From assembly GCA_002794735.1 (NCBI GenBank), contig NBAZ01000002.1, positions 496,001 through 560,000 of the forward strand: a DNA stretch of 64,000 nt, given 5' to 3'. Positions 51,201 through 60,976 of this stretch are shown piece after piece; position 1 is the first letter of the stretch, and each line of letters opens with the position of its first letter. Origin of the DNA: Pyrrhoderma lamaoense (Eukaryota > Basidiomycota > Agaricomycetes > Hymenochaetales > Hymenochaetaceae). A program made the position numbers and the translations under genes. The notes below the pieces were generated by a model. The model made no database searches. It was not told the DNA's origin and was given only the letters and a program-made list of their open reading frames with translations.

Positions 51201-52445
51201 TGCTTGTATCAGACCGTCCTAAAACAATTAAATGGATAAGATGTTGCTACGAGCCTAGAATATTCTTATCTCTTGATTCAAAACAAATGCCATGTACCTG
51301 CTACCCCCTGTATGCCTTGCACGTTACCTAGATGATTAAGCTGGAATTTGAATAGAAGTAATGAGCTGTGTAATACTGGAGGTAAGGGTGTTAATTCTGA
51401 TTTGACTAGACGGACATGTAGATAGTCAAACCTTTTTGAGTGGCTCCATTCCTTTTTCAATTTCATTCTGACAAGATAGCATCCTCTCTTCGAGAATCAA
51501 GTTACTAAGTAATTTAATTTGGCGATAAATATGTTTTGAAAACGTATCTTTTGGTCAGGGTTGGACCTTTTAGTCGTATGTAGTGGCAAGGACTCGGGGT
51601 TTGGAGTCCGTCTACACCAGACACGATGCTCTGGCTCAGTTTTGAGTGCTTTGTGGCAAAGAACTCGACTTCGGCCGGAGAGCCAAGAACTCGACCTGAG
51701 CGTTACAAGCTCGTTCGAGCAGCCTAATAAGCAGCTGAGTAGTAGATAAAGAGTACAGGAGACTAGTAGAGAGCTACTTCGGGGAAGGGAGTGAATACAT
51801 CGTGAATCAATTGATTGAAATGGAATTGATTGACTAGAGCCTCAAGTCTGGAGACTATCAAAAAGCAAGATAAAGGGTAGACAACAAGGAAAGCATGGTT
51901 TCTAGGTGGCTAAATGCCACTGGACGAAAGGTATAGGCTATCAGAAACGAGAAAGCCATATAAACTAACCCTATCCTCAAGTAAGAATAAGGAATGAAGC
52001 TAGAAAGTAAAAGAAATGGAACGGAAATGCGGCCGAGAGTAAGGAAATAGAGTAATAATAGACTCTTCGGGCGAGTTACAAAGGGCATTATAAATGCAGT
52101 ACGACCGGCTATTAACTTATTAGGTCCTACAGTGTAAATGACAAATGTCCATATCATATGTATAGGAAGCTATTCAATACATCTGACCCCTGGCCACCTG
52201 AGTACCTCTCTAAGTATACAATACGATTAAAATTTTCTCATATAAAAAAAAACTACCATTCTTCGAGCAAAACTCTTATACTGGTGCTTGTGCTGTAATC
52301 TGGTCCCTTTGTGTCGCATTGTTACCGGAATCCTGATAGTCCTTAGCGATTGTAGAAATACCCTGACACAACAATAATACAGATATGTGTTTTACCTTTG
52401 TACATTAGGAAATAAGTTCCACAATTCTGTAAACAACTGACCGCT
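51201..52445. other. Intervening segment between block A copy 2 and family gene 4
   Basis: 51260-51480 resembles the 3' flank of family gene 5 (56760-56960), sharing AGCTGGA..TTGA.TAGAAGTA and TTCTGATTT.ACTAGAC. This suggests a lost family copy. 51560-51730 has several ACTCG/CTCGA repeats without a gene. The rest is unremarkable. Confidence 0.4.
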
Positions 52446-52455
52446 TAAGAAATAA

Positions 52456-52791
52456 ATTAAATCAGAAACCACAGGCCTCGGCCATTGTAACGACAAAGTC
52501 CACCACAGACAAGTACTAATAACAAAGAAAACGTTTTAGCCGGGTATCTATGTTCGGTTCTGTCTTTCCTTTCATGTCAACTTGAAACAAGAAAAAAATT
52601 GAAGACACAGCTTTTTATCTCACTGAGGCACGGCAAGAGCTACTTGAAGTGGATAGACATAAGACATGACCAGAATGTGGTGGTTTAGTAGCTTGAATGG
52701 GATCCATGGTATATAAATACGCATACGATGATAACAGAAAAGCAACCCACATAACTTCTTCAATCTCCACCCCTCAAATCACGATCTAACT
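52456..52791 (+). promoter_or_regulatory. 5' flank of family gene 4, nearly identical to 40548-40887
   Basis: Duplicated promoter with TATAAAT at 52712-52718, 74 bp before the ATG. Differences from the partner cluster in the last 30 bp before the start codon. Confidence 0.8.
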
Positions 52792-53699
52792 ATGAACAGC
52801 ACATCTAATGACTATCATTTTTCTCATCCTGGAATAACCAACAAATGGATACAACATGATCCAGAATCATACTACAGAATAAAGTATGCTAGGGTTGAGT
52901 CATGTATCAACTATCGGCATTTTGAGAACGAAGAAAAGTGTATGAAACATACTGAAGATGGCTCGAGTCACGAATATTTATTGGGATTCTTTACTGGAGT
53001 ATTAGTAAATAATGCGTGGTTGGGACCAAACCCTGTTCCTAGCGGTGCAGGGATAATGCTTCAGAAGGGCACAGAAACTGGTGTCGTCCTGGATGAAATC
53101 ACACACGAGACGATAAAAGATCTTGAAATTGTCGTTATTGATGCAAATGTCAACGGAATATATGGAAAACCTTTATCAGTTATACACAAACATGATTCTC
53201 GGATCCACGACAGCATCATTGTCTATGATCATCTCTTTTTCAATATTTCGGTATGTTTTTTCTCTTCTTTACTTTCCTGCTTTACCAAAAGAACTCGCCT
53301 AATTGTTTGATCAATAGATCCCATGCAACGACAGAGCGTGGTACACCATCTGGATCGCAATAAATGCGTCAACAACATTTGGGGATCTCTTCCTTGAACT
53401 TCAAAAGCAGCTTCGAACCTTCGCTGTATGCAATTTTTACTGTCCTTTACTTTTGAGTATTCATACTGACTACCAGCTCCTACCCTGCATAGGAAACATA
53501 TAAAACGAAACACTGTGAAAATACCGATTGTCCTAGGCAAAAATTATTTGAAGATTTGGGCGACTTGATATTTGGTGGTATCACTAAGTATGACCAAGAG
53601 CAGTGGGGCTTAGTACTTTTTAGCAAGGATAATCGGGAGCGCGCCAAGGAATGCTTGAGACCGGATCTTATCGAATTTCCTACAATCACTCCTTACTAG
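52792..53699 (+). CDS. Family gene 4 (G4): unknown Cys/His-motif protein
   Basis: Three exons (52792-53250, 53318-53425, 53493-53699), in phase, 257 residues, no signal peptide. Closest relative is gene 3 at 40.9 kb, but protein identity looks only about one third outside a core. The N-terminal CINYRHFENEEKCMKH fits the C-[IF]-N-x2-H motif with further Cys/His. The core is GAGIMLQKGTETGV, DEITHETIKDLEIVVID. Exon 2 (36 codons) is IPCNDRAWYTIWIAINASTT onward. Exon 3 has HCENTDCP, then DLIFGGITKY and ECLRPDL. It ends earlier than gene 3 and lacks its basic tail. Both flanks are almost the same as those of gene 3. Function unknown. Confidence 0.7.
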
Positions 53700-53789
53700 T
53701 AGATATGAGATATAGGTACTTGTTTCATACGAACGATACAATATCGCCTAACTAGCTTAGGTAGATGGTTTCCTATGCACAACCATTTG

Positions 53790-54650
53790 ACTTGTTTTCT
53801 CTCATCCCTTCATTGAAAAAATCCTGTATACAATTTTTGTAGCTTAAGCTAATGTTTTCAGTTCAATAAACATACGCAGTTATCTGAGCAGATAATAGAC
53901 TTATGCCTCCTTTAAGCTTTTTAAACTGTCTACTAGTAATGGACGTATACTGATCGAATACCGACGAAAACAAGATATTTTTAGTTTTGAAGAAGTAGTA
54001 AGAAGATATCGTGGTCAATTAGAGTGAGCTTGACTTTGACTAGGCTAGATCACCCAGGCCCTCTTAGTGAGCGTAAGTGCTACCTAGTTATCATCTATCA
54101 AAATATAGAACATAAGTGAATGGTGATGAGAAAGACCCTTTGAGTCGTTTGCTACAGTATAGGTAACTCAGTGATCATATCGCAAATGTACATGTGCATG
54201 TACACTCGATTTTAGGAGTAAGTCTCAAAACTCGAACGGGATTTATAGAGATGTGAGAGCATGGAGGGTTAGAGTGACTTTATATTCCCGATTGGGCAAT
54301 TATCACTGCCTTCAACCTCATTCTCAACGCAGTATATATTGTTATAAGGTCAGAGAAGAATACACTTCTTGACATTCTTTATGTCCGTAAAGTATATTTC
54401 AAACTCTCTATATATAATGGGAAATGTATGTGTACGCCAGCACGCAGCTGAATATCGGTGTACACATATCCAACTGAAAAGAATTGTAAAGCCTATTCCC
54501 TTATTCTCATTAATGCTTGTGCCACTTAGTGACTCTCAGGTAGCTCCATATGCTTCCACATCCCCTAATATATGCCAAGTTAACAAAGTTACTCCGGTGA
54601 GGGAGCAGGTAGCTAGGGTGTACAGACAGTAATAGGAGTTAACCACCTCT
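53790..54650. repeat. Duplicated 3' flank of family gene 4 (partner 41910-42780)
   Basis: Long near-identical partner of the region after gene 3, including the same short open frame (MGNVCVRQHAAEYRCTH, from 54417). Confidence 0.8.
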
Positions 54651-54736
54651 AGAGAGAGAGACTTGTAGTTATGAAGTACGTTTCTATGTGAAATCAGACG
54701 AAAATAAGAAAAATTGTCTGGTCCGTTAGCTTGTGA

Positions 54737-55440
54737 TTTTTTAATGGTAAGTACTATAACAATTCTGATATTGCAAGCCCTGTTAAGCGATAATAGATAA
54801 TGTTATTGTTCTGATTAAAGACGGTCATACAAAGTAATAAAACAGACTGATATTTTTGGGCCTCTTACTATCTTGTGTCTGGTTATCATTTATCGAAGCC
54901 GTTGCAGTTGTATGTGATCGACAAGAACACAAAGAATAATGAGACACCAGGCCTACGACAGTTCCTTTTCGCACAATTGGTCTAACAAAAGTCTTTCCAT
55001 CGGCTTCGGATATCATCTGTGCCACATCATACAGTACCAATCGATGCAAGAATGAGAATTCATCCTACCATTTCGGTAAGATGCATAGTAACTCGATGAC
55101 GTGGAAGTCTTGGGTGAGATACGAACAAAGACAACTTTGTGGCCTTCAGTCACACTGATCAAATGATGTGTCCTGGCCACAGATGACGCATTTCATTAGT
55201 GGCTGAGATATCTTTATCTATAATGAGTCAAGTAATACACAATGCTCAGTACTCAATACTTGATATCTGATAGGATAAAACAATATCCAGTAGCCTGTAT
55301 GGTTAATTCTCCCGGATCGTTATGAGAAGTTGATTCCACACAATAGCCTTATGTCATAATAATTAGCGAGAAAGGGAGATAGAAATGAGACTTTAGGATA
55401 GGCCAATGACAACAGCATCAACATAAACAAGAGAACAAAA
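54737..55440. repeat. Duplicated block A, copy 3 (internally shortened)
   Basis: Third copy. It follows copy 2 closely from 54737 to about 55265 and again at about 55350-55440, with roughly 600 bp missing between. Confidence 0.7.
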
Positions 55441-55466
55441 ACGAGGTAATCTATCCAGGCCACCAT
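55040..55466 (-). pseudogene. Decayed small secreted-protein-like frame in block A copy 3
   Basis: On the minus strand ATG 55466 opens MVAWIDYLVFVLLFMLMLLS with LAYPKVSF, a good signal-peptide shape aligned with the hydrophobic run of copy 2. The frame closes after about 48 codons. Further left, SSVARTHHLISVTEGHKVVF and SSSYYASY form the same core as in copies 1 and 2. I read this as a broken gene; its family is unknown. The link between the two parts is inference. Confidence 0.3.
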
Positions 55467-55669
55467 GTCTCACTTTCTTCTAAGATTTCGGATGCTTACT
55501 TTTACTCTTCCCCATTGTCTTCTACCACAATGGAGAACAACATAAGAATGCGCATATTTTCCTTTTTTAGGTGAGTAATCGTTGATAGATGCTTCCTGAC
55601 GTTAATTCGGGTGTAACCAAACGTGTGCTTTAGCCATTTTACCAGTACCCAGTGAAACAAGGTATTTAC

Positions 55670-55676
55670 TATAAAT
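55670..55676 (+). promoter_or_regulatory. TATA box of family gene 5
   Basis: TATAAAT, 128 bp before the ATG at 55804. It is the same core as in genes 3 and 4, though the surrounding flank is not similar. Confidence 0.5.
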
Positions 55677-55803
55677 ACTACGGAAAATATCACCAAAGAA
55701 ACTATCCACAAGCTCCCCCTTCTTGACTCTCACTTTCATCCAACAATACATCGAAGTTAGCTCTTTAAGACTCTATATTCTCTCATAAGCCCCCGCCTCT
55801 ACG

Positions 55804-56737
55804 ATGCCTAACAATGATACATCAGACGAGAAAGAAGAAGTTTACAAGCTATGTATTAACCGTGACCATACACCGGGAAAATGCATAGATTGTCACGACT
55901 TCACCGCCTCAATTAACTTTAACAATGAACACGAGCTTACCGGGATCTTTCATAACACCATAGACAAAACGAAATTGGCCAAAGAAAAAGACATGAAGGC
56001 TACTAGACGGTACTTACTCCGGAAGAAAGATTTGTTGGGGTTGGGACAGGAAGAACTAGGTGTTCAGCTTCAGGATATTACTGAAGAAGGAGCTCGGAGT
56101 CTGGAAGTTCTTTATATAGATTCGATGGGTCGAGTAGAGATTCATAGCCTTGAAGATGAATTCTGTAAGAGAACCGGAGATGTATACTTTAAGTTCCGTT
56201 TGAAGGTATGTATCCATCCATAATCCATATTTGCACAAAGAAGACAAAAAGGTAGTAACTTTTATGTTGCTTGGCACCTTTAGTTACCTTGTGGTAATGA
56301 AATCCTCTTGAACCATATAGATACCGGGTCTGAAGATGATAAGTATACATATGGAAACCTGGTTTTCGATATCGCTAGAGTAACACGCGACAGTATCGTA
56401 CGTTGTAACCTCTCTTTTACTTTCTTCTAGCTCATACTGACCTACGCATCCCTTTTGTTTGTAACCCCCCTTCGAATTGGAACTGAAAAAGGAATCACTA
56501 AGATTTGAGCATGACTGTAAGAAAAATTCAAAATTAGGAGAAAGACCAGTACCAGATCTTAATTGCTGCTGGGACGGTACCGAAAACCTCAATGACAGAG
56601 CGGAAAAGCTCTTCGTAGGCGGGATCATCAAGATCACTGATACCTGCTGGGGCTTACTGATACTAGACCGAGACACGATAGGGTTTAGCACCTGTATCGG
56701 ACTACCTTTTCGTTTGCGAAGAAATCTGAATGGATAG
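55804..56737 (+). CDS. Family gene 5 (G5): unknown Cys/His-motif protein
   Basis: Three exons (55804-56205, 56284-56397, 56492-56737), in phase, about 253 residues, no signal peptide. The N-terminus has CINRDHTPGKCIDCH, the clearest form of the family motif C-[IF]-N-x2-H...C-x2-C/H. The middle (LGVQLQDITEEGARSLEVLY) aligns with genes 3 and 4. Exon 2 is 38 codons (LPCGNEILLNHIDTG...KYTYGNLVFDIARVT). Exon 3 carries HDCKKNSKLG, DLNCCWDG, KLFVGGIIKI and WGLLILDRD, again like the other last exons. The acceptor at 56491 follows a branch-like CATACTGACCTAC also present in genes 3 and 4. Lies just after block A copy 3. Function unknown. Confidence 0.65.
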
Positions 56738-58541
56738 GATGGGATTACAACGAAGCTTAGAGATGGGGTCTCGACTCTTGACTCGAAATGAGTATGTTGT
56801 TGGCTTGTTGTTCCCTGATTCTCTGTATGCTTTGGACGTCCCTTAAGCAATCAATTTTAGAGCTGGAGGTTGAGTAGAAGTAGTGAACCTATATACTATA
56901 GATAATAGAAACTGGGGATGTTTATTTCTGATTTTACTAGACCGAAACTTAATTTTCTTTTCTTTCTCTTAATCAATTATTAATTCTCTTCATCCCTATC
57001 TCAATTCTATCGATATAAATGATCAAAATACGCTCACTCGTGAGCAAAGTGTTATTCTCCACAAAATCACAAACATACACCCCTTTATGGAAAAATCAAC
57101 TTCCTCATCCCTACCATAACGCATCCACTCAGATTCTATCAATCTAAAATACAACAAAAATCGCCGACCTCTCTATCTATACCCTATACCAAGCACCCAT
57201 AAGCTCTCAAGCCCTCAAGCCCTCAAAAAAATCCAAAGACCAAAAGTCGGTAGCGGGATTCATTAAGAATTCAAAAAAAAAATTGTCTTCAAAAAAAAAA
57301 AAACTCTAAACCAAAATCCACCCTTCAAACTCAAAAAAAAAACACCTTTACATTAATACTTACCTGCAACCTGCTCACCAAAACGTGCTTTACTGTTTAC
57401 ACGAAATTCGTTTTCTTACTATCTACTATCTACTATCTAAGTTTCTTAGTAAACACACTATCACACTATTACTAATCGCTTACTCCATCCTCTCATCCCT
57501 CTCATCCTCTTTTCTCACGGGGGTAGCCCACCTCCTATTTTTTTTCTTCTGAATTTTCACAGGTCTTGGGGTCTTGGGATGTAAGTCGTGAGCAACCAGT
57601 AACAGCAACAGCGATAAATAATAACTATAACTATAACTTATAAACTTCGAAGTCTGACTTTGACTTTAACTTTGAAAATTTCTCCTTTTTTGTATTTCAT
57701 TTTAAAGAGCCCCTAAGTAGTTTAAGTTGTTATAACTAGCTAACTAATTTAACTAGCGCGGGGATCCAACTAAGTTATGTGTTGTGTGTTGTGTATAGTA
57801 AAAAAGTGAGAAGGCAAGAGAAAAAGACTAAGAAGAAAATAAAAGGATTCCAGTCCACTGAGAACGAGAAGAGTAGGAAAGGCCGATTAAAGATTGATAA
57901 CTTTCGATTTCGTTTTAAAAGTTATCCTCCTGCCATGAGTTAGCGAGTTGGTGAGTTTGGGGTGAGGGGAGAGGGAGAGAGGGTAAAAAAGAGAAAGGTG
58001 TAAAGTACAACGATGAATCGAGGAGGGGTTCCAAAGGAAACGAACCGAGAGATAGAAAAAGAGAGATAAATAAAAGAGATATTACACTAACGAAAAGACG
58101 AAAGCCAAAAGTAGAGGCAGAGAGAGAAAGAAAAATCTGAGACTCAAAAGAGAGCGCCCCAAAAAATAAAAAGCGATAAAAAAAAAGTAAAAAAGTAAAC
58201 GAGTGGATAAGTGCTTTTTTTCGTCCCGCCCCGCCCCGTCTTATCTCGTCAAGTAAGGATAAGAGAGAGACGGGAACAGAATATAGTATATGGTGATTAT
58301 AAAAAGAAAACCAGCCGCACTTTACTAGCCGGTCCCTCTTCCATCTAGAAGAGGTAAAAGGGGGGGGGGGTCGTATATACGTATGCATGTGAAAGAAAGT
58401 AAGAAAGTAAAAGAGTAAGAAAGCAGTAGAAAAGGAGATAGGAAAAATAAGGAAAGGAGTATAGTTGCTACAAAAACACTTCAAGGGGTTTTGGGGGGGG
58501 GAGAAACACCCGTTTCTCAAATGAACGCCGACAGGACTTCT
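56738..58541. other. Intergenic region after the family cluster
   Basis: 1.8 kb. The first 200 bp resemble 51260-51480. Then follows AT-rich sequence with A-runs (57270-57350). From 57800 to 58480 the plus strand is purine-rich (GAGA/AAAG words), so the minus-strand open frame at 57915-58520 is compositional. G10 and G8 runs occur near 58362 and 58493. Confidence 0.5.
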
Positions 58542-60976
58542 TCAACACAAATCCCTAATGACCCGAGCCCATCTCTCACTTCGAGGCTTCACATTACACC
58601 TGAACGGTAAAGGCTGGTGACTCGTCCCGCCTACGAACTTGCATTCCGGGATCTCTTCTTTTCCAGTAACGGGGTCGACGTAGTAGCTGATGTCAAATGC
58701 GGATAGTAAGCTGGCGTACGTTAACCACATCGTTACCGCTGCGAAGTGTCGGCCGGGGCAAAGTCTAGTTTATAAGATGGAAAAGTAGACCCCATCAGTA
58801 TGAGTTGATAGAAAAAAAATATCAAAGTGTCTCGTCGAAACTCACCGTCGACCAAAGCCAAAAACGAGGGTACTGGGGTCATCCTCCCGAACACCAACCT
58901 TCCCTTCATCCTCATCGTCTCCATCCTCCTCATCCACACCACCAGCCTGCCCAACAACCTTCTTCCAAAACCTCCCAGGCTCAAAACTCTCAACGCCCTC
59001 TCTCTGCATACCACTGACACCACCTTCGACTCCCCTCAGTCCGTTTTCGAGATTCACACTAGGCAAGGAACCGTTCACCCCATACACCTCTTCGTCTCTC
59101 ATCATGTTCCAAATGTTCGGCATCACCATGCTCCCGTTCGGGATCTTCCATCCCCTGTACGTATCCTCTTTCACACTCTCGTGTGGGATCCCAATCGGTA
59201 CGGCCGGACTGACTCTGAAGACTTCCTTGACGATACATTCCAAGTACGGCAGCTTACCCGACGCACGGTCTTCGTACGTCGGTAAACGAGGGAGAGAGGT
59301 AGGGTCCGAAGCCGCATGAGGGTCTAACAACGCGTCCAATTCCCTCTGAGCACGCTTAACCACCTCGGGGTGTAAAGTCATCAAAAGCAAGAAAGAGGAA
59401 ATAGTCGCCTCGGTCGTCTCGACTCCAGCAGAATAAATGACAGCACCGATACACCGGATGTCTTCCTCGTGCTCGATATCTCTCTTTCCTCCGTTCTCTA
59501 GCACTCTGTGTTCGTATTCGTCTAGGAGATGGTTGACGTAACATGCCGGTGGAGTCCCTCGCGCTCTCTTTTCTTGGATTTCTGAAAGAGGCATTTGCAT
59601 GACTTCTTGAACGAGAGCGCGGGTGGCTAGGGCGTGGCGTTTGAGACCCATGAAGGGGAGCCAGGTGGGGAGGTGACGGACTGTTTTTGTGCGTGTGTGC
59701 GAATGTACGACGTGAAGGGATAAGGGCATGTCACACGTCGAACAGAGAAAGTGGGCAGAAGAAAAACGAGATTAAAGAGATGGAGTAGAAGAATTAATTA
59801 GGCATTCTCAGTTGAAACAAGACTAAAAGCACGTACGAGCAGGGAAAAGGTCAATAATAGTCCCACCAGGGGAACCAGCATCAGTTGACATCTTGGTCGT
59901 CCGGTTGACGAGTGAGATATACGGATCGTTGTCCGAAGTGACTTCATGCCCAAAGGTAGCCATTAAAATTGAGCTCGCAATCAACCTGCAATCAAAAGAG
60001 GGGGGGGGGAGGAGAGGGAATCCCCGGTAGTAGTTAGCAAGCAAGTACATAAAAATAGAAATGAAATTATAACAGTAGATATATGAAACGTCGTGACAGT
60101 GAGACAGTGAGACATTAGGACAGAGACAGGAATTACATTGACGACAAATGAAGAAAGGCAAGTGATGACAAGAAACTGAGGTGACATCGAGGATCGAGAA
60201 GTACGTGCGCGACTCCCGAAGTCCCGACGACCGGAAGGAGGGAGAAATGAAAGTCCCCACCATCCCGAGATCCTCCCTCAGATCTCACTCACACCTCTCC
60301 CTCACCTCCACACCACCGCACACAGGAAGCAAATTTCGAGCGGAACCAAAAAATGTAATCAAATGAAAAATCAAGAAAAGCTGCTCTTACCTATGAATAT
60401 CCTTTTTCACATTCTCCGGCTTCTCCAAGACCCTTCTCAGGAACTCATTGACCTGATTCTGCTGAATAGGTCTAAACGCACCAACAGCTCTCTCATTAAA
60501 GTGCTGCTGCATCATTCTCCTGTGTTTCCTGAACCTTTCACCGTACTTCAAGAACGGTAGCGTGTTGCTCCAGCCCATCATCTCTCCTAGGATCTCCATC
60601 CTTGGACGGCTAGAGTAGATGGCACCCTTCTTTTCCATGAGGTCCCGAGCGGCGCGGACGGAGTTGACGATGAGGATGGGTCGACCGAGGACGGAGACGT
60701 AGATGAGGTCTCCGTAGGACTTTACCCAAGCCCCGAACGTCTTGAACGCATAGTCAAGAGGCATTACTCGTGCATTGCCGATGATAGGGTCTGAGGGAGG
60801 ACTTGGGGTAAAGGCATGCCCTTGGAAGAGGAAGAGAAGGAGAGGGGAGATGAAGGGGAGTCGAAGAGGGTCGTTGTGGTTGCTAAGTGTTTGTAGAATA
60901 AGGCGGCTGCGAGGAGAGTTATGGATAGCTGGAAGGTTGTCGAGTCTGTGAAGGACGGGGAAGCTACAGACGCCAT
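58542..60976 (-). CDS. Cytochrome P450 monooxygenase (one apparent one-base frame loss)
   Basis: Microsomal haem-thiolate oxygenase of the kind abundant in basidiomycetes; substrate unknown. ATG 60976 gives MASVASPSFTDSTTFQLSIT and a short hydrophobic N-terminal anchor. Then come PPSDPIIGNARVMPLDYAF, YGDLIYVSVLGRPILIVNS and RKHRRMMQQHFNERAV. The I-helix is AGVETTEATI, the ExxR is KEVFRVSPAVP, a PERF-like FEPGRFW follows, and the haem loop FGFGRRLCPGRHFA is split by an intron (about 58764-58848). Exons include about 60390-60976, 59838-59985, 58849-59680 and 58542-58763. Two insertions, one Gly/Val-rich and one Asp/Glu-rich, flank the FEPGRF motif. The frame slips at the G4 run 60805-60808 (C4 on the coding strand); one more base gives GMPLPPSPPSDPIIG. 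Stop at 58542-58544. Confidence 0.9.

Noticed and set aside
51560..51730. tRNA-like look of repeated ACTCG/CTCGA words
   Set aside because: I could not find a GGTTCGANNCC B-box with matching acceptor and anticodon stems.
57915..58520. 201-codon minus-strand frame next to the P450
   Set aside because: Lies in a purine-rich plus strand, so the Phe/Leu/Ser/Pro-rich frame is a composition effect; it adjoins the P450 3' end and may overlap its UTR.
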